Part shown: piece after piece, positions 55,085-64,000 of the stretch | How the letters are laid out: every line of letters starts with the position of its first letter | Numbering within the stretch: position 1 is the stretch's first letter | DNA from: Paenibacillus sp. CF384 | GTDB lineage: Bacteria; Bacillota; Bacilli; Paenibacillales; Paenibacillaceae | Assembly (NCBI RefSeq): GCF_900106745.1 | Contig: NZ_FNNV01000003.1 | Location: 62,001-126,000 of the forward strand | Reading direction: 5' to 3' | DNA length: 64,000 bases | Notes under the pieces: model-generated | Databases searched by the model: none | What the model saw: the letters and a program-made list of their open reading frames with translations, nothing else | Told to the model about the DNA's origin: nothing | Position numbers and translations under genes: made by a program

Positions 55085-55171
55085 GCGGTCGTGGCGGAAT
55101 TGGCAGACGCGCTAGATTCAGGTTCTAGTGGTGTAACAACCGTGGAGGTTCGAGTCCTCTCGACCGCACCA
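55085..55171 (+). tRNA. tRNA-Leu (anticodon CAG), copy 2
   Basis: The 87-nt gene is identical to the copy at 42969-43055 except for one base in the variable arm (A in place of G). The 13 nt immediately upstream, ACAACTGCCAGAT, are also identical; the downstream regions differ. CCA is encoded. Confidence 0.96.
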
Positions 55172-55184
55172 ACTTTTAACGAAC

Positions 55185-55228
55185 AAGGGTTTCGGTAAGC
55201 TCAAATGAGCTTACTGAGCCCTTTTTTT
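55185..55228 (+). terminator. Terminator after tRNA-Leu copy 2
   Basis: A long imperfect stem, AAGGG...GTAAGCTCA (55185-55203) with TGAGCTTAC...CCCTT (55206-55223), followed by T residues. Confidence 0.88.
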
Positions 55229-55627
55229 GTTGCCGTAAACCGAATCGAAGATATGCTTTTTCCTCTTTGTCCGGTTCCCTATCCATCAGATAAACCTTTT
55301 GTATATACAGATTATATACCATATCTAATTGAGCCCTTGTAAATGGAGTATATCTTTATTGACGAAACCTGCATAATTATGCCACTTTCTAGTTTTAAAT
55401 TGTAAAATCTATTAAAAATTTGATAAAAAGATATATTCACTATTTACAATTCTGTAAATTAGTCATAAAATGAAAACGCAACCAAATGTCAGGTTATACC
55501 TATTTCATATAATCGGGGTATACCTCAAACAGAGCATCCGGGAAGGAGGCAATCCATACTTTAGCAGCAGCTTGGCAAGGGTTTAGATGCACATTCATTT
55601 TTCTAACCAAGGGGAGGACAAAACAAA
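55229..55627. other. AT-rich control region upstream of the second uptake locus
   Basis: No convincing gene is seen in these 399 bp. The stretch is AT-rich around 55300-55480 and includes a TATACC-type motif near 55313. The promoter and paired palindromes described separately lie at 55491-55525. Confidence 0.6.
55491..55525 (+). promoter_or_regulatory. Promoter with perfect -10 flanked by two GGTATACC-like sites
   Basis: A TATAAT hexamer at 55508-55513 has no recognisable -35. AGGTTATACCT (55491-55501) covers the -35 area and GGGGTATACCT (55515-55525, containing the perfect palindrome GGTATACC at 55517-55524) lies just downstream. It fits a promoter controlled by a dimeric regulator, about 115 bp before the binding-protein start. 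Confidence 0.5.
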
Positions 55628-57064
55628 ATGCGTAATGGAAACAAACGTAGTTTGATGGTCTCGGCAGCAGCATTGATGGTAGCTTTTTCGGTAGCAGGAT
55701 GTGGCGCTAACAACAATACGACTAACACAACGAATAACACTGCTTCGGAAGGAGCAACAAATACAGACACGGCGGCAACGACGAACGAAACCAATGCCGC
55801 GAACACAACTGAAACTGCTCCTGCAGAGAGTGCAGGCGATCTTAAAGGCGCAACAATCAAGATTGGTCTATGGTGGGACGGCGCTGACCCGCGTCTGAAG
55901 GAAGAGAAAGACCGTGTTCCGGCAGACGACGAGCAAATCGCTTTAATCGAAGCAGCTGAGAAGAAATATAACGGCAAGATCGAATTCGTGAAGTTCGGCG
56001 ATTACGGCAAATATGTAGAGAACCTGACAACGACTTCGCTTGCAGGCGATCCGTTCGCGGATGTAGTCGTACTTGAGCTGTTCTGGTCATTCCCGGGACT
56101 CGTAAACAAGAACTTCATCCTGCCAATCGACGACATGCTTGATATGAGCGACTCCAAGTACATTGCTTGGATGAAGAACGGCGGCAGCTTCCAAGGCAAA
56201 CAATACGGATTCATTGATTCTCCTCCTTCTCCATACGGTATTTTCTATAATAAGAAGCTGGTTCAACAGCTTGGCGTTGAAGATCCATACGAATTGCAGA
56301 AGAGCGGCGCTTGGACATGGGATAAATTCCGCGAGCTAGCTAAAGCGGCTACTAAGGATCAAGACGGCGATGGCAAAACAGACGTGTTCGGTTACATCGG
56401 GGACATGAAGGTAAGTACGGAGCAATTCGTCTATGGCAATAAAGGCTCCTTCGATAAAGACGAGAGCGGCAACATGAAGTTCTCGATGGACAGCGCAAAC
56501 TCGATCCAAGGCCTTCAACTAGTAGCGGATATGTACAATGTGGATAAGTCGATCCTGCAGCCAGCTCCGAAGGACGGCAATGACAAAGCGTTTATCGCTG
56601 GCAAGAGCGTGATGTATGGCGGCTTTAGCTGGGAGCTTGGCGGCTTGAAGGACAACATGAAAGATACAGAGCTTGGTTATGTCTTCTTCCCGAAAGCGCC
56701 TAACGCTTCTGATTACACGTCCTACACACCTTACGGCAACATGTACATGGTTTCCAAATACTCCAAGAACCCTGAAATCGCTATGAAAATCATGGACGAA
56801 ATCAGCTTGCACGGTAAAAACAAAGAGCTTGCGGTAGAAAGCTGGAAAAACCAATATACGCCGGAAGGACTTGATACTCGTACGCAAATGTACGACAAGA
56901 TCGATTACAGCGGCAGCTACATCGCCGTTCCGGATGCAGACAAGCTGGTTGACAGCGTGCTGAAGGATATTACAGAAGGCAAAGTAGCACCTGCTACGGC
57001 TGTAGAGAAAATCAAAAATCAGTTTGATGCCGGTATCCAGAAGCTGCAAGCAGATTCAAAGTAA
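55628..57064 (+). CDS. Solute-binding lipoprotein of the second sugar ABC transporter
   Basis: The 478-residue protein has a lipobox ending SVAGC (Cys25), a 40-residue Asn/Thr/Ala linker, and a family 1-type solute-binding fold with segments such as GDPFADVVVLELFW and FIAGKSVMYGGFSWEL. It is not closely like the two binding proteins in the first locus. ATG follows GGGGAGG. A hairpin terminator lies just before the next gene, so binding protein would be made in excess of the membrane parts, as is common. Confidence 0.88.
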   Translation: MRNGNKRSLMVSAAALMVAFSVAGCGANNNTTNTTNNTASEGATNTDTAATTNETNAANTTETAPAESAGDLKGATIKIGLWWDGADPRLKEEKDRVPADDEQIALIEAAEKKYNGKIEFVKFGDYGKYVENLTTTSLAGDPFADVVVLELFWSFPGLVNKNFILPIDDMLDMSDSKYIAWMKNGGSFQGKQYGFIDSPPSPYGIFYNKKLVQQLGVEDPYELQKSGAWTWDKFRELAKAATKDQDGDGKTDVFGYIGDMKVSTEQFVYGNKGSFDKDESGNMKFSMDSANSIQGLQLVADMYNVDKSILQPAPKDGNDKAFIAGKSVMYGGFSWELGGLKDNMKDTELGYVFFPKAPNASDYTSYTPYGNMYMVSKYSKNPEIAMKIMDEISLHGKNKELAVESWKNQYTPEGLDTRTQMYDKIDYSGSYIAVPDADKLVDSVLKDITEGKVAPATAVEKIKNQFDAGIQKLQADSK

Positions 57065-57097
57065 CCAGCTCCAATTAGCATATTTCATGTAATTTGA

Positions 57098-57157
57098 ACG
57101 GGACACCCTCAAATCGGCTTTGCTTTTAACAGTAAGGCGATTTGGGGGTCCGTTTTT
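57098..57157 (+). terminator. Intercistronic hairpin/terminator
   Basis: Arms CCCTCAAATCG (57106-57116) and CGATTTGGGGG (57138-57148), plus outer ACGG/CCGT pairing, are followed by TTTTTG. It probably causes partial termination within the locus. Confidence 0.75.
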
Positions 57158-57169
57158 GTGAGGGGAACT

Positions 57170-60121
57170 ATGAAGCGATCCTATATCAAATTGATTTCGA
57201 TACTCGTGATCTTATCTGCTGTCATCTATTTAGCAGCTACAACGATAGGGGGCAGCGCCGATCGAACGGCTTCCGCCGAAGATCGCCCGCTTGACAGCGC
57301 AAGCTTAATGAAATTGTCATCTTCCTTCAAGAAGGGCAGCTACGATGAGTATTTGTCCAAGTACTCAGACACGCCTGAGCCAGTGTCAGACATCCTGATT
57401 GAAGCTGAGAGCTTTAGTACGTTTTCGGAGATGAACGCTTCTATTGTCGAGAACTACGAAGGTGAACAAGGGAAGATGGTTCTAACGGAAGAAACAGGAT
57501 CGATTTCATGGTCCGTAGCTATCGAGCAAAGTGGTTTGTACCAGATCGATATGAAATATTTCACCGTGAAGGGCAAAGATTCGGACATCGAGAGAGGTCT
57601 GAAGATTGACGGGGAAACGCCATTTAATGAAGCGAGAAGTCTTGTCTTCAGTCGTATCTGGAAAGATGAGAAAACCGTATTTGACCGCGATGATAATGGC
57701 AATGATTTGGCGCCGAAGCAGATCGAGGTGCCGATGTGGCAGGAATCGCTGTTTGAAGATGCAAGCGGATATTATGAGCAACCGTATCAGTTTTATCTAA
57801 GCAAAGGGAAACATGAGCTGACGCTGACCTCAAGCAAAGAACCGCTGGTCATCGATTATCTGAAATTAACCAAGCCGAGTAAGACCATTGCCTACGATGA
57901 ACTAGAGAAACTTTACAAGCAGAATGGCTACAAACCCGTCGAAGGCTCATTTATGAAAATTCAAGGGGAAGCCTCTTCGCTGAAATCAACGCCAATGCTC
58001 CTCCCTTACAATGACCGCTCAAGCCCGGCTGTCGAGCCTTTCCACGCATCGAAGCTGCGTAATAATGCGATGGGTGGCTGGACCTGGCGCATGCCGGGAC
58101 AGTGGATAGAATGGGAAGTCGAAGTTCAGAAGGATGGGTTATATCAAATCGCTTTTAAGAACCGGCAGAACTATTTAACTGCGATGTCGGCTCTGCGCAC
58201 GCTTACGATTGACGGCGTGCTTCCGTTTAAGGAAGCCCAGCGAATCGGTTTCGCGTATGACCGTAATTGGCAGATGAAGGTGCTGGGCAAGCAGAGCGAT
58301 AAACCTTACCAATTCTATATGACTGCGGGCAAACACACCATCCGGCTTGAAGTAACACTAGGCGAATTAGCGCCTGTCCTGCGGACCGTAGAGAATAGTG
58401 TGTTGAACTTGAACGCGATGTATCGAAAGGTGATCAGCTTTACAGGTGTTGTCCCGGATCAGTTCCGCGATTATGCGCTGGACAAGCGCATTCCTGAGAT
58501 GTCTAACGTATTCCGCGAGGAAAGCGAACGTCTCTATGCGATTGCCCGCATGATTCAAGGCCCTGACGATGGAGGCAACGACCGTTCAGCCCTATTGAAT
58601 ACATTGGCCTATCAGTTGAAAGACATGGCAGATCGACCGGATACAGTACCTAGCCGTATCGATGCTTTCAAAAGCAATGTCGGGGCATTGGGTACATGGA
58701 TGCTGATGATTAATGAACAGCCGGTTGCAATCGATTATTTAATCGTTTCGGAACCCGGTGCGAAGCTCCCGAGTCCGGAAGCGACAACCTTTGCGAAGTT
58801 CAAATCAAGCCTTGCATCGTTCGCTGCTTCGTTCTATGAGAACTATGATGATTTCAGCAGCAATGACGCAGGGGATAAAGTGATCACCGTATGGGTGACA
58901 TCCGGACGCGACCAAGCGCAAATCCTGAAACGACTGGTGGATGACAACTTTACGCATGACACGGGAATAAAAGTGAACCTGAAGTTGGTTTCCGCGGATA
59001 TTTTGCTTCCATCAACTGTTGCGGGTAAAGGTCCTGATGTGGCACTGCAGGTCGGGAACGAAGTGCCTGTCAACTTTGCAACACGTCATGCACTCCAGGA
59101 TTTGTCCGTATTCTCTGATTTCCGTGAGGTTACTGAGCGCTTTAAGAGCAGTGTCATGGTGCCGTATGAGTACAACAAGGGGTATTATGGGCTGCCTGAG
59201 CAGCAGACGTTCCCTGTCTTGTTCTACCGGAAAGACATCATCGAAGATGAATTGCATCTGAAGGTGCCGCAAACATGGGACGATGTGTATGCTCTTATTC
59301 CGGAGCTGCAGAAGCATAACCTGCAATTCGGGTTACCGCAGCGTGGGCTAAACGCGCAAGGCAATGACGTCGTCACGACGGATATCATTACGCTTCCGCC
59401 AAGTCCTACGTTTGCGATGCTGCTCTATCAGAATGATGGACAGTTCTATAAGAATCATGACATGGCTACGGGATTGGACGAAGAAACGGCTATTGAGCAG
59501 TTCAAGAAATGGACGGATTTGTACGTGAATTACAAGCTGCCGATCCAGACCGATTTTGCGAACCGTTTCCGTACCGGGGAAATGCCAATCGGCATCGTAG
59601 ACTATACGATGTATAACAAGCTTTCGGTGTATGCGCCGGAAATTAAAGGACTATGGGGATTTGCACCTGTTCCCGGAGTGAAGAAGCCGGATGGAACGAT
59701 CCGTCGCGATGTCGGTACGGGAGGCACGGCGGCTGTCATGTTCGAGCATACGAAGGACAAAGAATCGGCGTGGGCCTTTATGAAATGGTGGACCGGCAAA
59801 GAGACGCAATTGGCGTTTGGCCGCGAGATGGAGGTTCGTTTAGGGACATCAGCTCGTTATCCTACCGCTAATATCGAAGCGCTGAAGATGCTTTCATGGC
59901 CAGTCCAAGATTTAAACACGCTGCTCGAACAAATGGAATGGACGCGGGGAATTCCTGAAGTGCCTGGCGGTTATTTGACCGGCCGGAACATTGACAATGC
60001 CTTCCGCCGCGTCGTAGTACAAGGCGAAGATCCGCGTGAAACGATTGACTTCTACGTTCGATACATGAACGAAGAGATCAACGCCAGAAGAAAAGAATTC
60101 AATCTTCCCTATGAGAAGTGA
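57170..60121 (+). CDS. Giant solute-binding protein with N-terminal carbohydrate-binding-like domains
   Basis: The 983-residue protein has an N-terminal hydrophobic segment (about residues 6-26) that could be a signal peptide or anchor. Two beta-rich domains follow at about 50-235 and 255-410, each with an EAESFST/GEASSLK start, an LYQI strand and a G-K-H-E/T-L element, as in carbohydrate-binding modules. A linker helix region leads to a solute-binding-protein domain at about 560-960 (VITVWVTSGRDQAQ, GKGPDVALQVGNE, FARHA-like and WAFMKWWTG motifs). The fusion is much longer than standard binding proteins (400-550 residues). ATG at 57170 follows GAGGGGAAC. It overlaps the permease gene by 4 bp. 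Confidence 0.8.
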   Translation: MKRSYIKLISILVILSAVIYLAATTIGGSADRTASAEDRPLDSASLMKLSSSFKKGSYDEYLSKYSDTPEPVSDILIEAESFSTFSEMNASIVENYEGEQGKMVLTEETGSISWSVAIEQSGLYQIDMKYFTVKGKDSDIERGLKIDGETPFNEARSLVFSRIWKDEKTVFDRDDNGNDLAPKQIEVPMWQESLFEDASGYYEQPYQFYLSKGKHELTLTSSKEPLVIDYLKLTKPSKTIAYDELEKLYKQNGYKPVEGSFMKIQGEASSLKSTPMLLPYNDRSSPAVEPFHASKLRNNAMGGWTWRMPGQWIEWEVEVQKDGLYQIAFKNRQNYLTAMSALRTLTIDGVLPFKEAQRIGFAYDRNWQMKVLGKQSDKPYQFYMTAGKHTIRLEVTLGELAPVLRTVENSVLNLNAMYRKVISFTGVVPDQFRDYALDKRIPEMSNVFREESERLYAIARMIQGPDDGGNDRSALLNTLAYQLKDMADRPDTVPSRIDAFKSNVGALGTWMLMINEQPVAIDYLIVSEPGAKLPSPEATTFAKFKSSLASFAASFYENYDDFSSNDAGDKVITVWVTSGRDQAQILKRLVDDNFTHDTGIKVNLKLVSADILLPSTVAGKGPDVALQVGNEVPVNFATRHALQDLSVFSDFREVTERFKSSVMVPYEYNKGYYGLPEQQTFPVLFYRKDIIEDELHLKVPQTWDDVYALIPELQKHNLQFGLPQRGLNAQGNDVVTTDIITLPPSPTFAMLLYQNDGQFYKNHDMATGLDEETAIEQFKKWTDLYVNYKLPIQTDFANRFRTGEMPIGIVDYTMYNKLSVYAPEIKGLWGFAPVPGVKKPDGTIRRDVGTGGTAAVMFEHTKDKESAWAFMKWWTGKETQLAFGREMEVRLGTSARYPTANIEALKMLSWPVQDLNTLLEQMEWTRGIPEVPGGYLTGRNIDNAFRRVVVQGEDPRETIDFYVRYMNEEINARRKEFNLPYEK

Positions 60122-61050
60122 GGGGATTCCCAATTAGTGCGATAACGTTAAAGAAACTAAGCCATATCAAGACGGAATTACGCAAGAACAAACATGCCCT
60201 AGTCTTGATGGCTCCCTATTTTCTGATTTTCACTGTGTTTACCGTCATACCGGTATTTATGTCCGTCATTCTCAGCTTTACGTATTTCAATATGCTTGAA
60301 TTTCCGCGTTTTGTAGGCTGGGACAATTACGCGCAGCTATTCGTAGCGGATGATGTGTTTCTCATTGCAGTCAAGAACACGTTCTTATTCGCTTTTATTA
60401 CGGGTCCGATCAGTTATGTGGCCTGCTTCATATTCGCATGGCTGATTAATGAATTACCGCCTAAGCTGCGTGCAGTGCTGACGCTCATTCTGTACGCCCC
60501 ATCTATTGCAGGCAATACCTATTTGATCTGGCAAACGCTGTTCTCCAGTGATTCTTATGGTTTCATGAACTCGTTTCTGATCAAGTGGGGCTTCATTCTG
60601 GAGCCGATACAATGGCTGCAGGATCCGCGGTATATGCTTCCCATTCTAATGGCCGTTCAATTGTGGCTCAGCTTGGGTACATCGTTCCTAGCTTTTATCG
60701 CCGGTTTGCAGAACGTGGATCGGACCTTGTATGAAGCGGGAGCGATCGACGGCATCCGTAATCGGTGGCAGGAGCTGTGGTTTATTACGCTTCCGGCTAT
60801 GCGACCACAATTGATGTTCGGTGCCGTCATTCAGATTACATCGGCATTTGCGGTAGCCGAAATTTCAATCTATATGATCGGATTCCCGAGTGTGGATTAC
60901 GCCGCTCATACGATCGTTACGCATTTGGTCGATTATGGAACCATCCGATTCCAGATGGGCTACGCATCCGCAATCGCGACGATCTTGTTTGCGATTATGA
61001 TGTTAACGAACTTGATTACGCAGAAGCTTCTCAAAAAAGTAGGTGAGTAA
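60118..61050 (+). CDS. Sugar ABC transporter permease (MalF/UgpA-like)
   Basis: The 310-residue protein has six membrane segments and the coupling motif YEAGAIDGIRNRWQELWFITLPAMRP. GTG at 60118 overlaps the previous stop by 4 bp (GTGA); no better-placed in-frame ATG, GTG or TTG exists, so translational coupling is likely. Pairs with the next permease. Confidence 0.88.
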   Translation: MRGFPISAITLKKLSHIKTELRKNKHALVLMAPYFLIFTVFTVIPVFMSVILSFTYFNMLEFPRFVGWDNYAQLFVADDVFLIAVKNTFLFAFITGPISYVACFIFAWLINELPPKLRAVLTLILYAPSIAGNTYLIWQTLFSSDSYGFMNSFLIKWGFILEPIQWLQDPRYMLPILMAVQLWLSLGTSFLAFIAGLQNVDRTLYEAGAIDGIRNRWQELWFITLPAMRPQLMFGAVIQITSAFAVAEISIYMIGFPSVDYAAHTIVTHLVDYGTIRFQMGYASAIATILFAIMMLTNLITQKLLKKVGE

Positions 61051-61055
61051 GTCCG

Positions 61056-61928
61056 ATGGCATTGAAGTTCCTATTGAGAAAACGGCTTAATCGCTCCTGG
61101 TCAGTCGATATTCTACTCTTTATTCTGCTGGCCGGTGTCGCGGCATTTATGGCAACTCCACTGGTGTATACGATTAACAGAGCTTTCATGCCGCTGGACG
61201 AAATCTTCGCATTCCCGCCAAGATTTATCGTTCGTCATCCGGAGATGAAGAACTTCACGGATTTAGTCGGCATCTTCGCTGACTCTTGGGTTCCGTTCTC
61301 GCGCTATGTATTTAATACGTTCTTTATCGCGATCACGGGAACGACGGGGCATGTCATTATTGCTTCGGCAGCAGCGTATCCGCTTGCGAAAGTAAAATTT
61401 CCTTTCCGGAATGCGCTGTTCAGCCTTGTCGTGATGTCGCTTATGTTCACGCCTTACGTAACCCAGGTTCCGAACTACATGACGATCTCTTGGCTTGGGA
61501 TGATCAATACGTATTGGGCGATCTTGCTCCCGGCCTTTGGTTCCACGCTGGGGCTTTACTTGATGAAGCAGTTTATGGAACAGATTCCGGATGCTTTAAT
61601 TGAGGCAGCGAAGATCGACGGCGCGACGGAATATCGGATATTCTGGCAAATCGTCATGCCGATCGTGAAACCGGCTTGGATGACGCTCATCATCTTCTCG
61701 CTACAAAGCTTGTGGACGAACGGATCCGTAACGAGCCACAAATATATTTACAGCGAACAGCTTCGTACGGTGGATGCCGTCTTCGGACAAATTGCGAGCG
61801 GGGGAATAGCAAGAACGGGTCCGGTTGCAGCCGTAACGCTGCTCATGATGTCTGTTCCGATTGCGGTATTCATCATTACGCAAAGCAAAGTCATTCAAAC
61901 GATGTCTACATCGGGGCTGAAAGAGTAA
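61056..61928 (+). CDS. Sugar ABC transporter permease (MalG/UgpE-like)
   Basis: The 290-residue protein has six membrane segments and the EAA-type loop IEAAKIDGATEYRIFWQIVMPIVKP. It lies 5 bp after the first permease gene. No ATPase gene follows, so a shared ATPase elsewhere is expected. Confidence 0.9.
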   Translation: MALKFLLRKRLNRSWSVDILLFILLAGVAAFMATPLVYTINRAFMPLDEIFAFPPRFIVRHPEMKNFTDLVGIFADSWVPFSRYVFNTFFIAITGTTGHVIIASAAAYPLAKVKFPFRNALFSLVVMSLMFTPYVTQVPNYMTISWLGMINTYWAILLPAFGSTLGLYLMKQFMEQIPDALIEAAKIDGATEYRIFWQIVMPIVKPAWMTLIIFSLQSLWTNGSVTSHKYIYSEQLRTVDAVFGQIASGGIARTGPVAAVTLLMMSVPIAVFIITQSKVIQTMSTSGLKE

Positions 61929-61947
61929 GCAGGGGGGAGCCGGATTT

Positions 61948-64000
61948 TGACAGCCAAAAGAACGATCGTAACGTTAATGCTGGTTATGCTCATGCTCGGT
62001 ATATGCGCTCCTGCGTCCGCTGCCTCATTGGATGGGTACAACTACTCCTATTGGGGGGAAGCGGTGCCGGCGCCTGATCCATACCGCGCCGCAGAAGTCA
62101 TTTACGGTCCGGATCTGAATATCGGACCGATGGTTTCGCCGCAGGATATGTACATATCGAGTACAGGCGCTATTTATATCGCAGATACGGGCAACAGCCG
62201 TGTAATCGTACTCGACAAGAAGCTGGGCGTAGAGCGCGTCATTACTGAATTTGATCATGCAGGCAAGAAAGATACTTTCAATCAGCCCGAAGGAGTTTTC
62301 GCGGATGCGAAAGGGCATCTCTTCGTGGCAGATACACAGAATCGGCGAATTATAGAGCTTTCGGCCGATGGTGAGTTTGTGCGAGAGATCAACGAGCCGA
62401 AGTCGTCTTTGATTCGTGAGGGGTTTCAATTTACTCCCATTAAACTTGTCGTAGATAAAGCCGAAAGGCTGTACTTAATTAGTCGCGGTTCGTACGAAGG
62501 CATCATGGAATTTGATTCCGATGGCGTATTCAGTGGATTTATTGGTACGAATCGAGTGAAATTCAGTCCGATGGATTTGTTCTGGAAGCGTATCTCGACT
62601 AAGAAACAGCGTGATCAAATGGAGCAGTTTATACCACTGGAGTTCAACAACATCGCCATTGACGATGACGGTTTTATGTATACGACAACAGTGGAAGAAA
62701 ACTCGGACAGCCCGATTAAGAAGCTGAACCCATCCGGTGTCGATATTTTGCGGAGCAAAGGATATTTTCCGCCTAAAGGGGATATCGGCACGATGGAAGT
62801 GGGAAGCTTCCCGGGCAGCTCGATCTTCGTCGATGTCACGCAGGATGCCGGCGGCATGTATAGCGCGCTGGATTCGAAACGCGGACGTATTTTCTCGTAT
62901 GACAAAGATGGAAATTTACTCTACATGTTCGGCGGATTAGGCGCGGAGCAAGGGAAATTCCGTACCCCTTCGGCCATTGGGTTGCAGGGCGATCGCGTCA
63001 TCGTACTGGATAAGGATAACAATCGGTTAACTGTTTTTGAGCCGACGCGTTATGGGCAATTAATACGGGATGCGGTTACTTCGCTCTATAACGGGAAAGT
63101 GGAACAATCTACTACCGCATGGAAGCAAGTACTGAAGCTAAACAGTAATTTCGAGGTCGCGTACATCGGCATCGGTAAATCTCTGCTAAAGCAAGGCGAT
63201 AACAAAGAAGCGATGACGTATTTCGAGCTTGGCAACAATCGGGAGAACTATTCCGAAGCCTTCAAACGCTACCGCAAGGAAATCGTCATGGATCGTTTCG
63301 GCACCATTGTTCTCAGTCTAGCAGCTGCAATCGGAATCATTTATGCCATGATCAAGCTTATGAGAAGAAGGGCTGCGAGCGGCTATTATAAAGAAGTCGG
63401 CCCGCTCAAGAACCCGTTCTACACGATGCTGCATCCGTTTAACGGCTTCTGGGAGATGAAGTTTGAGAAACAGGGAAGAGTCAAGATTGCAGCCTTCATC
63501 TTGTTTCTACTCGTGTTGCTCACCATCGTGAAGCGACAGTACAGCGGATTCGTTGTCAATTTCAACAATCCCGCCGAACTGAACAGCATCAATGAACTGA
63601 AATACATCATACTGCCGTTCCTGCTCTGGTGCGTAGCAAACTGGTCGCTCACAACGCTCATGGATGGCGAAGGCAAATTCAAAGAAATAGTAATGGCTAC
63701 CGGGTACTCCTTGCTGCCGTTTGTCATTATTTATTTGCCGCAAACGCTGTACAGCAGGTTCATCACGGCAGATGAGAGTTCCTTTTATTATTTGCTGGAT
63801 ACCGTAGCGATTGTTTGGTTCATCGCCTTGCTGTTCGTTGGGACGATGACGATTCATCAATACTCGGCTGGTAAAACGGTACTAACGATGCTGCTCACGC
63901 TCGTTGTCATCGGGATCATGTTGTTCCTAGGCGTTCTGTTCTTCAGTATGCTGCAGCAGATGATCAGCTTTATGATGTCACTCTATCACGAACTTTCGTT
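61948..64000 (+). CDS. Secreted/membrane NHL-repeat protein with TPR and Yip1-like domain (3' partial)
   Basis: The frame runs to the window edge without a stop (at least 684 codons). A signal peptide (about 26 residues, ending PASAA) is followed by NHL blades (AIYIADTGNSRVIVLD, HLFVADTQNRRIIEL, RVIVLDKDNNRLTVFE), a TPR-like pair near residues 380-430, a membrane segment near 450-468, and at least four more membrane segments resembling a Yip1 domain. TTG at 61948 is the likely start: GGGGGGAG at about 61933-61940 precedes it. Such genes are often found with Paenibacillus polysaccharide uptake loci; the role is unknown. It is probably the fifth gene of the uptake operon. Confidence 0.8.

Noticed and set aside
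1-64000. Insertion sequences or integrases marking a mobile island
   Set aside because: No transposase, integrase or clear terminal inverted repeats were seen, so mobility is argued only from the duplicate tRNA genes.

Overview
The window looks like chromosomal DNA of a spore-forming, low-to-mid GC Gram-positive of the Paenibacillaceae, most likely Paenibacillus or a close relative. This rests on strong GGAGG-type ribosome binding sites with frequent TTG and GTG starts, CcpA-like cre sites, lipoprotein-type sugar-binding proteins paired with LplB/YtcP-like permeases and an AraC regulator carrying its own membrane sensor, a queDEC operon, and YhaO/YhaN and YkvI homologues. I could not run a search, so the genus is an inference.

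Region 1 (1-11523) is the distal part of an extracellular contractile injection system (eCIS, phage-tail-like) cluster. It holds two baseplate J-type proteins (the first cut by the window edge), a beta-propeller/tail protein I fusion and a conserved cluster protein, then a terminator. After a gene-free array of hairpin repeats (8659-9081) come, on the other strand, a PAAR-like DUF4280 protein and a membrane-anchored MORN-repeat protein. Region 2 (11731-18091) is a divergent, tightly coupled operon: a membrane sensor with a degenerate class III cyclase domain, a GNAT acetyltransferase, and a transporter-HEAT-CNB fusion whose cyclic-nucleotide pocket also looks degenerate. A DUF4157 protein with acidic 23-residue repeats (20593-21654), a family often linked to eCIS, sits a few kilobases away behind a second hairpin-repeat cluster.

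Region 3 (18144-43118) is mostly housekeeping or metabolic: a methyltransferase, formaldehyde dehydrogenase, GyrI-like protein, EamA transporter, PhzF, queuosine precursor synthesis (queD-queE-queC), a GGDEF protein, a 1349-residue Gly-rich repeat protein, a glycosyltransferase-YhaO-YhaN operon, a YkvI-like protein, an ArsB/NhaD-like transporter, a lipoprotein, xpt and several small proteins.

Region 4 (42969-64000) is devoted to carbohydrate uptake. Two almost identical tRNA-Leu(CAG) genes bracket about 12 kb that encode an AraC-type membrane sensor, two paralogous solute-binding lipoproteins, two permeases, a secreted GH27 alpha-galactosidase with three C-terminal repeats and an SGNH hydrolase. 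Beyond the second tRNA lies another uptake locus: a binding lipoprotein, a very large binding protein with N-terminal carbohydrate-binding-like domains, two permeases, and an NHL/Yip1-type membrane protein that runs off the end of the window. Shared operator-like palindromes precede the sensor and permease units in the first locus. No ATPase gene is present, so both ABC systems probably use a shared MsmX-type ATPase encoded elsewhere.
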